A stretch of 64,000 bases of DNA from Streptomyces coryli (lineage in GTDB: Bacteria > Actinomycetota > Actinomycetes > Streptomycetales > Streptomycetaceae), in NCBI RefSeq assembly GCF_011044975.1, contig NZ_JAAKZV010000016.1, forward strand, positions 1-64,000, written 5' to 3'. Every line of letters starts with the position of its first letter. The first letter of the stretch is position 1. A program made the translations under genes and the position numbers. Below are positions 9,388-17,768 of the stretch, in pieces. Below the pieces are notes generated by a model. It was given only the letters and a program-made list of their open reading frames with translations. It made no database searches and was not told where the DNA came from.

Positions 9388-10209
9388 ATGGGCTTCGAAA
9401 ACCAGCGCTTCGATGTGAACCTGTCGATCCTCTACACCGAGCTTCCGCTGCTGGAGCGCCCGGCGGCCGCCGCCGCGGCCGGCTTCGACGCGGTCGAGCT
9501 CTGGTGGCCCTGGGTCGACGCCGCCGTCCCCGAGCAGAAGGAGCTGGACGCGCTGCGCGACGCGCTGAACGCGGCCGGCACCAAGCTCGTGGGCCTCAAC
9601 TTTTACGCGGGCCAGCTCCCCGGCCCCGACCGCGGCGCGCTGAGCATCCCCGGCGAGGAGTCGGAGAAGTTCCGCGCGAACCTCAAGGTCGCCGCCGACT
9701 TCGCCCAGTCGCTCGGCTGCACCGCGCTGAACGCGCTCTACGGCAACCGCGTCGAGGGCGTGGACCCGGCCGAGCAGGACAAGCTGGCGCTGGAGAACCT
9801 GGTTCTCGCCGCCCGCGAGGCCGACCGTATCGGCGCCATCCTGCTGATCGAGGCGCTGAACAAGCCCGAGTCGCCGCTGTGCCCGATCGTCAGCGCCCCG
9901 AAGGCCGCCGAGGTCATCGAGCAGGTCAACGCCGCGACCGGCCTCGGCAACGCCAAGTTCCTGATGGACCTGTACCACCTGTCCATGAACGGCGAGAACC
10001 TCACCGAGGTCATCGAGAAGTACGCCGACATCACCGGCCACGTACAAATCGCCGACAACCCGGGCCGCGGCGCCCCCGGCACCGGCTCGCTGCCGCTGGC
10101 CGACCACCTCGAGCAGCTCCGCAAGGCCGGTTACGACGGCTACGTCGGCCTCGAGTACAAGGCGGGCGACAAGCCCAGCGCCGAGACCTTCGGCTGGCTG
10201 CGCGGCTGA
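9388..10209 (+). CDS. hyi: Hydroxypyruvate isomerase
   Basis: Interconverts tartronate semialdehyde, the Gcl product, and hydroxypyruvate. The 273-residue TIM-barrel protein has the Hyi family opening (FDVNLSILYTELPLLERPAAA), the conserved AVELWWPW strand, the metal-ligand glutamate in LLIEALNKPESP, LMDLYHLSMNGEN and HVQIADNPGRGAPGTG. It is followed 51 bases later by glxR on the same strand, the usual pairing. The ATG is preceded by AAGGAG, part of which lies in the second operator. Confidence 0.95.
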   Translation: MGFENQRFDVNLSILYTELPLLERPAAAAAAGFDAVELWWPWVDAAVPEQKELDALRDALNAAGTKLVGLNFYAGQLPGPDRGALSIPGEESEKFRANLKVAADFAQSLGCTALNALYGNRVEGVDPAEQDKLALENLVLAAREADRIGAILLIEALNKPESPLCPIVSAPKAAEVIEQVNAATGLGNAKFLMDLYHLSMNGENLTEVIEKYADITGHVQIADNPGRGAPGTGSLPLADHLEQLRKAGYDGYVGLEYKAGDKPSAETFGWLRG

Positions 10210-10227
10210 CCCGGCCCGCCCTTGAAG

Positions 10228-10249
10228 ACTTTCCGCTTTACCCAGAAAG
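10228..10249 (+). promoter_or_regulatory. Operator-like palindrome between hyi and glxR
   Basis: ACTTTC (10228-10233) and GAAAG (10245-10249) form an inverted repeat with an 11-base spacer. The half-sites match those before gcl and hyi although the spacing differs. It ends 11 bases before the glxR start, so it could serve an internal promoter or act as a roadblock. Confidence 0.4.
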
Positions 10250-10260
10250 GCAGTACCCCA

Positions 10261-11153
10261 TGAGCAACCTCCCCAAGATCGCCTGGATCGGCCTCGGCAT
10301 CATGGGCTCCCCGATGTCGGAGCACCTCGTGAAGGCCGGTTACGACGTCACCGGCTACACCCTGGAGCAGGACAAGCTCGACCGGCTCGCCGCCGCCGGC
10401 GGCAAGGCCGCGGGCTCCGTCAAGGAGGCCGTGCAGGGCGCCGACGTGATCATCACGATGGTCCCGGCCTCCCCGCACGTCGAGGCCATCGCGTACGGCG
10501 AGGACGGCATCCTGGAGAACGCCAAGTCGGGCGCCCTCCTGATCGACATGTCCTCGATCACCCCGCAGACCTCCGTGGACCTGGCCAAGAACGCCGAGGC
10601 CAAGGGCATCCGCGTGCTGGACGCCCCGGTCTCCGGCGGCGAGGCCGGCGCCGTCGAGGCGGTTCTGTCGATCATGGTCGGCGGCACCGAGGAGATCTTC
10701 GCCGAGGCGAAGCCGATCCTGGAGAAGCTGGGCAAGACCATCATCCTCTGCGGCCCGCACGGTGCCGGTCAGACGGTGAAGGCCGCCAACCAGCTGATCG
10801 TGGCCGTGAACATCCAGGCCTGCGCCGAGGCCGTCGTCTTCCTGGAGAAGTCCGGCGCCGACATGGAGGCCGCCCTTCAGGTCCTCAACGGCGGCCTGGC
10901 CGGCTCGACCGTCCTGACCCGCAAGATGCAGAACTTCCTGAAGCACGAGTTCGCCCCGGGCTTCAAGATCGACCTGCACCACAAGGACATGGGCATCGTC
11001 ACCGACGCCGCCCGCAACGTGGGTGCCGCCCTCCCGGTCGGCGCGGTCGTGGCCCAGCTGGTCGCCTCCCTGCGCGCCCAGGGCGACGGCGGCCTGGACC
11101 ACTCCGCGCTGCTGCGCGCGGTGGAGCGCCTGTCCGGCGACAAGGTCGCGTAA
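10261..11153 (+). CDS. glxR: 2-hydroxy-3-oxopropionate (tartronate semialdehyde) reductase
   Basis: Reduces tartronate semialdehyde to D-glycerate with NAD(P)H. The product of 297 residues has the beta-hydroxyacid dehydrogenase layout: the nucleotide fold IAWIGLGIMGSPMSEHL near the start, the substrate motif DAPVSGGEAGA, and catalytic lysine in GAGQTVKAANQLIVAVNIQA. The start at MSNLPKIAW follows an AGAAAGG site. The longer in-frame upstream reading is the shadow of hyi. It completes the Gcl-Hyi-GlxR glycerate route. Confidence 0.96.
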
Positions 11154-11181
11154 GCAGCTCTGCTGCGGTCCGGAGGGATTC

Positions 11182-11200
11182 CCGGGGGCTTCGCCCCCGG
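11182..11200 (+). terminator. Terminator after glxR
   Basis: CCGGGGGC and GCCCCCGG flank a three-base loop 28 bases after the glxR stop. A second, longer-range pairing (CCGGGCGGTG with CACCGCCCGG) follows before the catalase promoter. Confidence 0.65.
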
Positions 11201-11293
11201 ACCCCCTGCACCGGACCCCCAGACCCCGGGCGGTGTCGCTGACACCTGTCCTGTCGCGCCCAGGCGGCACCGCCCGGTTTCCACCTATTTTTG

Positions 11294-11335
11294 ATTCAAC
11301 GAACTGTTGAATTTTGCTTCAACAGAGTGTTGACT
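11294..11335 (+). promoter_or_regulatory. Two TCAAC-N5-GTTGA operators before katA
   Basis: Site 1 (11294-11312) is a perfect palindrome with 7-base arms ATTCAAC and GTTGAAT. Site 2 (11317-11335) has CTTCAAC-N5-GTTGACT. Centres are 23 bp apart. The TTGACT at the end of site 2 may be the -35 box, as TTGACG is at uraD. The -10 is not clear. The binder is unknown. Fur-family CatR-like repressors control catalase genes in Streptomyces. Confidence 0.65.
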
Positions 11336-11381
11336 CGGCCCCACGAAGTCAATGCATCGCATGAAAGGTCCTAACGGTCAC

Positions 11382-12839
11382 ATGGCTAAGCCCACGCTGA
11401 CGACTGAGTCCGGCGCCCCGGTCGCCGACAACCAGAACTCCGCCTCCGCCGGCGTCGGCGGCCCCCTCCTGATCCAGGACCAGCACCTGCTGGAGAAGCT
11501 CGCGCGCTTCAACCGCGAGCGGATCCCGGAGCGCGTCGTGCACGCCCGCGGCTCCGGTGCGTACGGCCACTTCGAGGTGACCGACGACGTCACCGGCTTC
11601 ACCAAGGCCGACTTCCTCAAGGAGATCGGCAAGCGCACCGAGGTCTTCCTGCGCTTCTCCACCGTCGCCGACAACCTGGGCGGCGCGGACGCGGTCCGCG
11701 ACCCGCGCGGCTTCGCGCTGAAGTTCTACACCGAAGAGGGCAACTACGACCTCGTCGGCAACAACACCCCGGTCTTCTTCATCAAGGACCCGCTGAAGTT
11801 CCCGGACTTCATCCACTCGCAGAAGCGCGACCCGTTCACCGGCAAGCAGGAGCCGGACAACGTCTGGGACTTCTGGGCGCACGCCCCCGAGGCCACCCAC
11901 CAGATCACCTGGCTGATGGGCGACCGCGGCATCCCCGCCTCGTACCGGCACATGAACGGCTACGGCTCGCACACGTACCAGTGGACGAACGCCGAGGGCG
12001 AGGCCTTCTTCGTCAAGTACCACTTCAAGACCAACCAGGGCATCCGCTGCCTGTCCGCCGAGCAGGGCGCCGAGCTGGCCGGCAAGGACGCGAACAGCCA
12101 CCAGACCGACCTGCTGCAGGCCATCGAGCGCGGCGTGCACCCGTCCTGGACGCTGTACGTGCAGATCATGCCCGCGGCCGAGGCGGCGGACTACCGCTTC
12201 AACCCGTTCGACCTCACCAAGGTGTGGCCGCACAAGGACTACCCGCTGCAGCGCGTGGGCCGCCTCGTCCTCGACCGCAACCCGGACAACGTCTTCGCCG
12301 AGGTCGAGCAGGCCGCCTTCTCGCCGAACAACTTCGTCCCGGGCATCTCCGCCTCGCCGGACAAGATGCTCCAGGGCCGCCTCTTCGCGTACGCCGACGC
12401 GCACCGCTACCGCCTGGGCGTCAACCACACCCAGCTGCCGGTGAACGCCCCGAAGGCGACCGACGCCAACAACTACGGCCGCGACGGCTTCATGGCGTCC
12501 AACTCCCAGGGCCGTGGCGCGAAGAACTACGAGCCGAACTCCTACGACGGCCCGGTCGAGACCGGCGTCCCCGGCTCCGCCCCGCTGGCGCTGACCGGCT
12601 ACACCGGCACCCACGTCGCCCCGTCGCACACCAAGGACGACGACTTCTTCCAGGCCGGTGAGCTCTACCGGCTGATGTCGGAGGAGGAGAAGCAGCGCCT
12701 GGTGGCGAACATCGCCGGCGGCCTCTCGCAGGTCTCCCGCGACGACGTCATCGAGAAGAACCTCGCCCACTTCCACGCCGCCGACACCGACTACGGCAAG
12801 CGCGTCGAGGCCGCGGTGCGGGAGCTTCGCGAGGACTGA
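11382..12839 (+). CDS. katA: Monofunctional haem catalase
   Basis: Dismutates H2O2 to water and O2. The 485-residue clade 3-type catalase has distal histidine H54 in [15 protein letters not shown]127 in [10 protein letters not shown], and the proximal haem tyrosine in [17 protein letters not shown]. The ATG at 11382 (MAKPTLTT) follows an AAAGG. An ATG ten codons earlier is less well placed. It sits directly after the glxR gene and near uricase, which makes H2O2, and it shares an operator type with the urate operon. Confidence 0.96.
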   Translation: MAKPTLTTESGAPVADNQNSASAGVGGPLLIQDQHLLEKLARFNRERIPERVVHARGSGAYGHFEVTDDVTGFTKADFLKEIGKRTEVFLRFSTVADNLGGADAVRDPRGFALKFYTEEGNYDLVGNNTPVFFIKDPLKFPDFIHSQKRDPFTGKQEPDNVWDFWAHAPEATHQITWLMGDRGIPASYRHMNGYGSHTYQWTNAEGEAFFVKYHFKTNQGIRCLSAEQGAELAGKDANSHQTDLLQAIERGVHPSWTLYVQIMPAAEAADYRFNPFDLTKVWPHKDYPLQRVGRLVLDRNPDNVFAEVEQAAFSPNNFVPGISASPDKMLQGRLFAYADAHRYRLGVNHTQLPVNAPKATDANNYGRDGFMASNSQGRGAKNYEPNSYDGPVETGVPGSAPLALTGYTGTHVAPSHTKDDDFFQAGELYRLMSEEEKQRLVANIAGGLSQVSRDDVIEKNLAHFHAADTDYGKRVEAAVRELRED

Positions 12840-12877
12840 GCTGCGCGAGGATCGACGGGAGGTCGGTCACCTTGCGC

Positions 12878-12923
12878 TTCCCGCCGCGCCGGCCCGGATG
12901 AGGGGTGGCCGGTGCGGCGGGAA
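12878..12923 (+). terminator. Terminator after katA (first of three hairpins)
   Basis: TTCCCGCCGC pairs with GCGGCGGGAA, with an inner CCGGCC/GGCCGG extension, about 40 bases after the katA stop. Confidence 0.7.
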
Positions 12924-12927
12924 ACAT

Positions 12928-12976
12928 CGTCCGGCGGCGCGAACATCGTGTCGCGCCTGCCTCGCGCCGCCGGACG
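12928..12976. repeat. Second hairpin downstream of katA
   Basis: Fourteen-base perfect arms (12928-12941 and 12963-12976) around a 21-base loop. It follows the katA terminator by four bases and has no coding sequence over it. Confidence 0.6.
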
Positions 12977-12987
12977 GCAACCCTCCG

Positions 12988-13035
12988 CAGAGCGCGGGTC
13001 ATTCGGGGACGGTCCCCCGAAGGGCCCGCGCTCTG
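12988..13035. repeat. Third hairpin downstream of katA
   Basis: CAGAGCGCGGG (12988-12998) pairs with CCCGCGCTCTG (13025-13035), and the enclosed bases form a second stem (TTCGGGG with CCCCGAA). After it, the block TGCATA occurs twice about 20 bases apart upstream of the next gene. Confidence 0.55.
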
Positions 13036-13134
13036 TGCATACATTCGCTGACTCTCTGCATATGCCTCCCGAAAAGCTTGCTCATCGGCGAGCATAGGAA
13101 GCCCCCAGCGAGCGAGCGCCAAGGAGTACCCCAG

Positions 13135-13890
13135 ATGGCAGAGAGCGTGCCGGTGCGCTGCCCGGTGTGCCGCCGCGAGCACTCGTTCACCCCGCCGACC
13201 TTTCCGTGCGCCTGCGGTGCCCCGCTCACCCTGCCGTTGCTGCACGGCGGCATGCCGGTGGAGCTCAAGCACCGCACCTGGCAGGACTCGTGGGTGAGCG
13301 TGCGCTGCCCGTCCTGCTCCCGGCAGGACGAGTGGCCGCAGCCGGAGGTGGCCTGCGGGTGCGGCGCGGTGATACGGGTGCCGGTGGTGCCGCCGCAGCC
13401 CCAGGCGCACACCAGGGGCGCGGGCGCCGCGGGCGCAGCGCAGGGGAGCCGCCACGTGAGCGCCCCCGAGACACACAAGCCGCAGTCCCAGCCGGTGTTC
13501 CGCCCCGCCTTCCGCCCGGTGACGATCCGTACCGCGAGGGACGCGGTCACCGCCTCGGCCCAGTACCTGAAATGGCTCGGCTACCCGGACATCACCCCGG
13601 CCGAGGACCGCCCGGCCTCCGGCGTCGACATCCGCGGCAGCGGCGTCGTCGCCCACGTCGACCCGACCACCACCCCGACCGCGCTGCGGGACGTGGAAAC
13701 TCTCTGGCTGAACGGCCTCAACCAGTCCGCCGTCTCCGTCTTCTTCTCCCTCGCCGGCTACGCCCGCGACGCCCGCGCCCGCGCGGACGAGCTGCACATC
13801 CCGCTCTTCGTCATGGACCTCACCGGCACGCCGCAGCCGGTGAACGACCCGGCGGACGAGCTGGTGCGCAAGGGGGCGGGGGCTTTCTAG
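13135..13890 (+). CDS. Zinc-ribbon protein with restriction endonuclease-like C-terminal domain
   Basis: A 251-residue protein. The first 80 residues carry several cysteine knuckles (CPVCRREH, CACGA, CPSCSRQDEW, CGCGA) forming two zinc ribbons. A Pro/Ala/Gln-rich linker follows. Residues about 125-245 resemble Mrr/NERD-like nuclease folds: a helix ending YLKWLGYPDITPAEDRP, then GVDIRGSGVVAHVDP. The aspartate is kept, but the expected Q/E-x-K is replaced by H-V-D, so catalysis is doubtful. The ATG has a clear AAGGAG. The function is unknown. Nucleic-acid binding is likely. Confidence 0.8.
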   Translation: MAESVPVRCPVCRREHSFTPPTFPCACGAPLTLPLLHGGMPVELKHRTWQDSWVSVRCPSCSRQDEWPQPEVACGCGAVIRVPVVPPQPQAHTRGAGAAGAAQGSRHVSAPETHKPQSQPVFRPAFRPVTIRTARDAVTASAQYLKWLGYPDITPAEDRPASGVDIRGSGVVAHVDPTTTPTALRDVETLWLNGLNQSAVSVFFSLAGYARDARARADELHIPLFVMDLTGTPQPVNDPADELVRKGAGAF

Positions 13891-13902
13891 CCCGGGAGCC
13901 TT

Positions 13903-14109
13903 CTAGTCCGCGGGCGCCTTCGCCGCGAGGGCGCCGACAGCGGCGCCCAGCACCAGCAGCGCGATGCTGATGTAGATCTCGTAGCCGTCGACGTAGACGA
14001 AGCGCGTGAAGCCGAGGAATGGAATCCACTTGTCGAAGGCCTCGTGGACGATGCCCTGGAGGCCCGCGACCACGAGCAGCAGGCTGAGGAAGCTGAGAAT
14101 GCCTTTCAT
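13903..14109 (-). CDS. Small membrane protein
   Basis: A 68-residue product with two hydrophobic segments (about residues 4-22 and 46-63) separated by a charged, aromatic loop (HEAFDKWIPFLGFTRFVYVDGYE). It converges on the zinc-ribbon gene with a 12-base gap. Reading frame and membrane topology support a real gene. I do not recognise a family. The start (GGAG only a base or two before the ATG) is uncertain. Confidence 0.6.
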   Translation of the reverse strand: MKGILSFLSLLLVVAGLQGIVHEAFDKWIPFLGFTRFVYVDGYEIYISIALLVLGAAVGALAAKAPAD

Positions 14110-14170
14110 GCTCCGACCGTAGAAGCCGCAGGTCAGGGCGGGAATCCGCCACCGGTATACACCCCGGCGA

Positions 14171-14191
14171 CTTTCGGATGACAAGCGAAAG
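14171..14191 (+). promoter_or_regulatory. Inverted repeat upstream of the first two-component system
   Basis: CTTTCG and CGAAAG arms flank nine bases, about 28 bases before the histidine kinase start. It could be the operator of the cognate response regulator. The half-site resembles that before glxR (ACTTTC-N11-GAAAG), which may be coincidence. Confidence 0.35.
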
Positions 14192-14218
14192 CCGTCCCGT
14201 TCAGTAAGTTCGTCGATT

Positions 14219-15433
14219 ATGCGCAGCCGCCGCGACTGGTACGTCGACATCGCCTTCTTCCTCTTCGCCGTGGTCTTCTCCCTCGTCACCGCGGACTCGG
14301 TGCATCTGGACGAGAACATGTCGCGCACCGCGCTGATCGTCGACCAGGTGGTGGGCGGTCTCGGCTGTGCGGCGATCTTCCTGCGCCGCCGGTGGCCGGT
14401 GCCGCTGGCGCTGGTGCTGCTGGTCCTGGGCAGCCCGTTCCACTTCATGACCGGGGCCACGCTGGTGGCGTTCTTCACCGTGGCGGCGCACCGGTCGCTG
14501 AAGACGACGGCCTGGGTGTGCGGCGCCTTCCTGCTCGTCCTCGTCACTTTTCTCGTACGGGGCGCCGACCGCGAGCAGGCCGCGATCGAATCCGCCGTGA
14601 CCTACTTCGTGCTGCTCACCTGCGCCATCAGCTGGGGCCTGTACGTCCGCGCCCGCCGCACCCTGCTGACCGCGCAGAAGCGGCAGGCCGCCGCCGACGC
14701 CCGCCGCGAGGCCCGCGAGGAGATCGCCCGGGAGATGCACGACGTGCTCGCGCACCGGCTGTCGCTGCTGAGCGTGCACGCGGGGGCGCTGGAGTTCAAT
14801 CCGGGCGCCCCGGCGGCCGATGTGCAGCGCGCGGCGGGGGTGATCCGGGAGAGCGCGCATCAGGCGCTGCAGGACCTGCGGGAGGTGATCGGGGTGCTGC
14901 GGGCGCCCGCGGCGGGCGTCGACGGCATGGAGGGGCGGCCGCAGCCGACGCTGGCGGATGTGGAGCGGCTGCTGGCGGAGTCGAGGGAGGCGGGCGCGCG
15001 CATCACGTACGAGGCGGACGTGGCCGACCCGGGCGCGGTGCCGGCGGCGACCGGGCGCGCGGCGTACCGGATCGTGCAGGAAGGGCTGACCAACGCCCGT
15101 AAACACGCGCCAGGGGCCGAGGTCACGGTGCGGATCGCGGGCACGCCGACGGAAGGCCTGACCGTCGAGCTGCGCAACGCGCTGCCGGGCGCGGCAGGGC
15201 CGGCGGCCGGAGCGGGGCCGGGCAAGGAGGCCATCCCCGGGGCCCGGCAGGGCCTGATCGGGCTCACCGAACGCGCGCACCTGGCCGGCGGGCGGCTTGA
15301 ACACGGCCGGGTCGGAGATGAGTTCCGGCTGAGCGCCTGGCTACCCTGGCCCGCGGGCCCGGCGGCGGCCGCCCCGCCGCCGGGCTCCGCCGGCGCCACC
15401 CGTTCCCCCGAAGGTGAGGCTCCCGCTCCGTGA
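14219..15433 (+). CDS. NarL-type sensor histidine kinase
   Basis: A 404-residue membrane kinase. Four or five transmembrane segments occupy residues 8-145, followed by a HisKA_3 domain with phospho-acceptor H174 in REMHDVLAHRLSLLSVHA and a HATPase domain (N box QEGLTNARKHAPGA, GLIGLTER). The C-terminal tail is Ala/Pro-rich. It overlaps the response regulator gene by GTGA. This architecture is the common Streptomyces DesK-like class. The stimulus is unknown, because no diagnostic target gene is adjacent. Confidence 0.93.
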   Translation: MRSRRDWYVDIAFFLFAVVFSLVTADSVHLDENMSRTALIVDQVVGGLGCAAIFLRRRWPVPLALVLLVLGSPFHFMTGATLVAFFTVAAHRSLKTTAWVCGAFLLVLVTFLVRGADREQAAIESAVTYFVLLTCAISWGLYVRARRTLLTAQKRQAAADARREAREEIAREMHDVLAHRLSLLSVHAGALEFNPGAPAADVQRAAGVIRESAHQALQDLREVIGVLRAPAAGVDGMEGRPQPTLADVERLLAESREAGARITYEADVADPGAVPAATGRAAYRIVQEGLTNARKHAPGAEVTVRIAGTPTEGLTVELRNALPGAAGPAAGAGPGKEAIPGARQGLIGLTERAHLAGGRLEHGRVGDEFRLSAWLPWPAGPAAAAPPPGSAGATRSPEGEAPAP

Positions 15434-16104
15434 ACGCCCCGCAGGTCATCCGCGTGCTGCTCGTCGACGACGACCCCCTCGTACGCTCCGGGCTGCGGCT
15501 GATGCTGGGCGGCGCGGCCGATGTGGAGGTGGTGGCGGAGGCGACCGACGGCGCCGACGTGCCGGGGCTGGTCGCCCAGCACTCCCCCGACGTCGTGCTG
15601 ATGGACATCCGGATGCCCGGCATCGACGGCCTCGCCGCGACCGAGACGCTGCGCAAGCGCCAGGACGCACCCGAGGTCCTGGTCCTCACCACCTTCAACA
15701 CGGACGAGCACGTGCTCCGCGCCCTCCGCGCCGGCGCCGCCGGCTTCGTCCTCAAGGACACCCCGCCGCAGGAGATCGTCACGGCGGTACGGAAGGTCGC
15801 CGCGGGCGAGCCGGTCCTCTCCCCTGCGGTGACTCAGCAGCTCATCGCCCAGGTCTCGGAGGGCACGCCCATCCGCGACACCCGCGCCGACCGGGCCCGC
15901 GCCCAGCTCGCCCTGCTCGGCGACCGCGAGCGGGAGGTCGCCGTCGCGGTGGGCCAGGGCAAGTCCAACGCCGAGATCGCGGCCGAGCTCTACATGTCCG
16001 TACCGACGGTGAAGACCCACGTCTCCCGCATCCTGGCAAAGCTGGAACTCAACAACCGGGTGCAGATCGCGCTGGTGGTGCACGACGCGGGCACAGCGGG
16101 CTGA
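15430..16104 (+). CDS. NarL/LuxR-family response regulator
   Basis: A 224-residue partner of the kinase gene immediately upstream. The receiver domain has acidic D13-D14, phosphorylation site D59 in VLMDIRMPG, and the conserved TTF and LKD residues. The LuxR helix-turn-helix is near the C terminus (GQGKSNAEIAAELYMSVPTVKTHVS). The GTG start overlaps the kinase stop, so translation is coupled. Confidence 0.94.
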   Translation: MNAPQVIRVLLVDDDPLVRSGLRLMLGGAADVEVVAEATDGADVPGLVAQHSPDVVLMDIRMPGIDGLAATETLRKRQDAPEVLVLTTFNTDEHVLRALRAGAAGFVLKDTPPQEIVTAVRKVAAGEPVLSPAVTQQLIAQVSEGTPIRDTRADRARAQLALLGDREREVAVAVGQGKSNAEIAAELYMSVPTVKTHVSRILAKLELNNRVQIALVVHDAGTAG

Positions 16105-16117
16105 AACCGGCCGCGGC

Positions 16118-16714
16118 TCAGACCGGTTCGCGGATCATGTCGATCGACGCGCGGCCGCCGGAGTCGGTGAACGCGCCCACCCGCCGGAACCCGTTCTTCT
16201 CGTAGAAGCGAAGGGCCCGCGGATTGTCCGCGAGCACGCCGCCCCACAGGATGATCCGCGACCGGCCGAGCCGCCGCGCCACCTCCTCGACCAGCGGAAA
16301 GACGGCGGTGCCCACGCCCCGGCCCTGCCAGGCGTCCGCGAGGGTGATGCCGAACCGGACGTCGGTGCGCTCGCCGAGCCGGATCCCGGCGGCCCCGTAG
16401 CGCGCCATGTCGTCGGGCATGATCGCGAGGCTGAACTCCACCAGCCCGGCGACCGCGCCCGAGTCCACCTCCAGCACCAGCCGCAGCTTGTCGTAGCGGG
16501 CGATGGCGGCGCACAGCTCGCGGGCGGCGGCGAGGTCGTAGCCGTCGTACGTGCTCAGCCGCCGCGTCTCGGCCGAGAGGCCGCCGAGGAATGCCGCCAG
16601 GCCGCGCGCGTCGCCGTGCTCCAGCGGCCGCAGCGCGGCCGCCGTCCCGTCCCCGAGCCGCAGCCGCCACGTCAGCAGCTCCGGCTCCGCCGCGATCTGT
16701 GCCAGGGTCAGCAT
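16118..16714 (-). CDS. GNAT family N-acetyltransferase
   Basis: A 198-residue acetyltransferase with the acetyl-CoA motif A segment (FGITLADAWQGRGVGTAVF) and a C-terminal NPRALRFYEKNGFRRVG typical of the fold. The N terminus carries the ALRPLEHGDARGL opening. It converges on the response regulator gene and is divergent from the oxidoreductase gene. The substrate cannot be predicted. Confidence 0.88.
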   Translation of the reverse strand: MLTLAQIAAEPELLTWRLRLGDGTAAALRPLEHGDARGLAAFLGGLSAETRRLSTYDGYDLAAARELCAAIARYDKLRLVLEVDSGAVAGLVEFSLAIMPDDMARYGAAGIRLGERTDVRFGITLADAWQGRGVGTAVFPLVEEVARRLGRSRIILWGGVLADNPRALRFYEKNGFRRVGAFTDSGGRASIDMIREPV

Positions 16715-16769
16715 TCCCGCAACCTACCGCGCGGGAATCGGAAGCCCGTCCGGTGCTGTTGTTACGACC

Positions 16770-17768
16770 ATGACCAGCGCAGACCTCAAGCTCTCGGTGC
16801 TCGACCGCTCGCTCATCCGCCGCGGGCAGGACCCGGCCGACGCGTTGCGCGGGACCGTGCGCTTCGCGCGGGAGCTGGAGCGGCTCGGGTACGAGCGGAT
16901 CTGGGTGTCCGAGCATCACAGCGTGCCCGGCGTGGCCGGCTCCGCGCCGACCGTGCTGGCCGCGGCGGTGGCGTCGGCGACGTCGCGGATCCGGGTGGGC
17001 ACCGGCGGGGTCATGCTGCCGAATCACCGGCCGCTGGTGGTGGCGGAGCAGTTCGGGGTGCTGGAGTCGCTGTTCCCGGGGCGTATCGACATGGGGCTCG
17101 GGCGGTCCGTCGGCTTTACGGACGGGGTGCGCAAGGCGCTGGGGGTCGGCAAGGACGAGGCGGACGACTTCTCCGAGCGGCTCGGCGAGCTGCTGGGGTG
17201 GGTCGACGGATGCCAGTCGGCGTTCCCCGGCGTGCACGCGATACCCGCCGAGGGACTGCGCATCCCCGCGTACGTCCTCGCCATCAGCGGCGGCGCCGAC
17301 ATCGCCGCCGAGCACGGGCTGCCACTGGTGATCGGTGCCGGGCGCGACATCAGCCGCACCCAGGCCGCGATCGAGCGCTATCGCGCCGCCTTCCGCCCGT
17401 CCGCGCGGGCCGCCGAGCCGTATGTGACGATCGCCGCGAGCGTCGCCGTCGCCGCGACCGCGGACGAGGCGGCGCTGCTGCAGATCCCGGAGGCGTGGGC
17501 CACGGTGTGGTCGCGCACCCGCGGCGTCTTCCCGGAGCTGGAGCCGCCGCGCGAGACCCTCGCCCGCGAGCTGACCGACCGCGAGCGCAAGCTCTTCGAC
17601 GAGGCGCGGCAGCCGCAGATCCACGGGACGGAGGCGGAGGTCCGTAAGGCCGTCGATGCCCTCGTCGACGCCACCGGCGCCGATGAGTTGCTCGTGTCGC
17701 TGCACACGTACGAGCCGGAGCAGCGGCTGGACTCGTACCGGCGGCTGGCGGAGCTGGTGAAGGGCTGA
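16770..17768 (+). CDS. LLM-class flavin-dependent oxidoreductase (MsnO8-like)
   Basis: A luciferase-like monooxygenase of 332 residues. It opens LKLSVLDRSLIRRGQ and continues with the family pattern YERIWVSEHHSVPGVAGSAPTV, RVGTGGVMLPNHRPLVVAEQFG and FPGRIDMGLGRS. This points to the FMN-dependent bacterial luciferase-like group rather than F420. Stand-alone gene; the substrate is unknown. Confidence 0.88.
   Translation: MTSADLKLSVLDRSLIRRGQDPADALRGTVRFARELERLGYERIWVSEHHSVPGVAGSAPTVLAAAVASATSRIRVGTGGVMLPNHRPLVVAEQFGVLESLFPGRIDMGLGRSVGFTDGVRKALGVGKDEADDFSERLGELLGWVDGCQSAFPGVHAIPAEGLRIPAYVLAISGGADIAAEHGLPLVIGAGRDISRTQAAIERYRAAFRPSARAAEPYVTIAASVAVAATADEAALLQIPEAWATVWSRTRGVFPELEPPRETLARELTDRERKLFDEARQPQIHGTEAEVRKAVDALVDATGADELLVSLHTYEPEQRLDSYRRLAELVKG

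Noticed and set aside
11282-11340. Reading the katA operators as a transcription terminator of glxR
   Set aside because: The arms are only 5-7 bp, AT-rich and repeated. A GC-rich terminator already lies at 11182-11200, and the pattern recurs at uraD.
12898-13134. Extension of the zinc-ribbon protein upstream of 13135
   Set aside because: It would run through three strong hairpins and has no ribosome site. The ATG at 13135 has AAGGAG.
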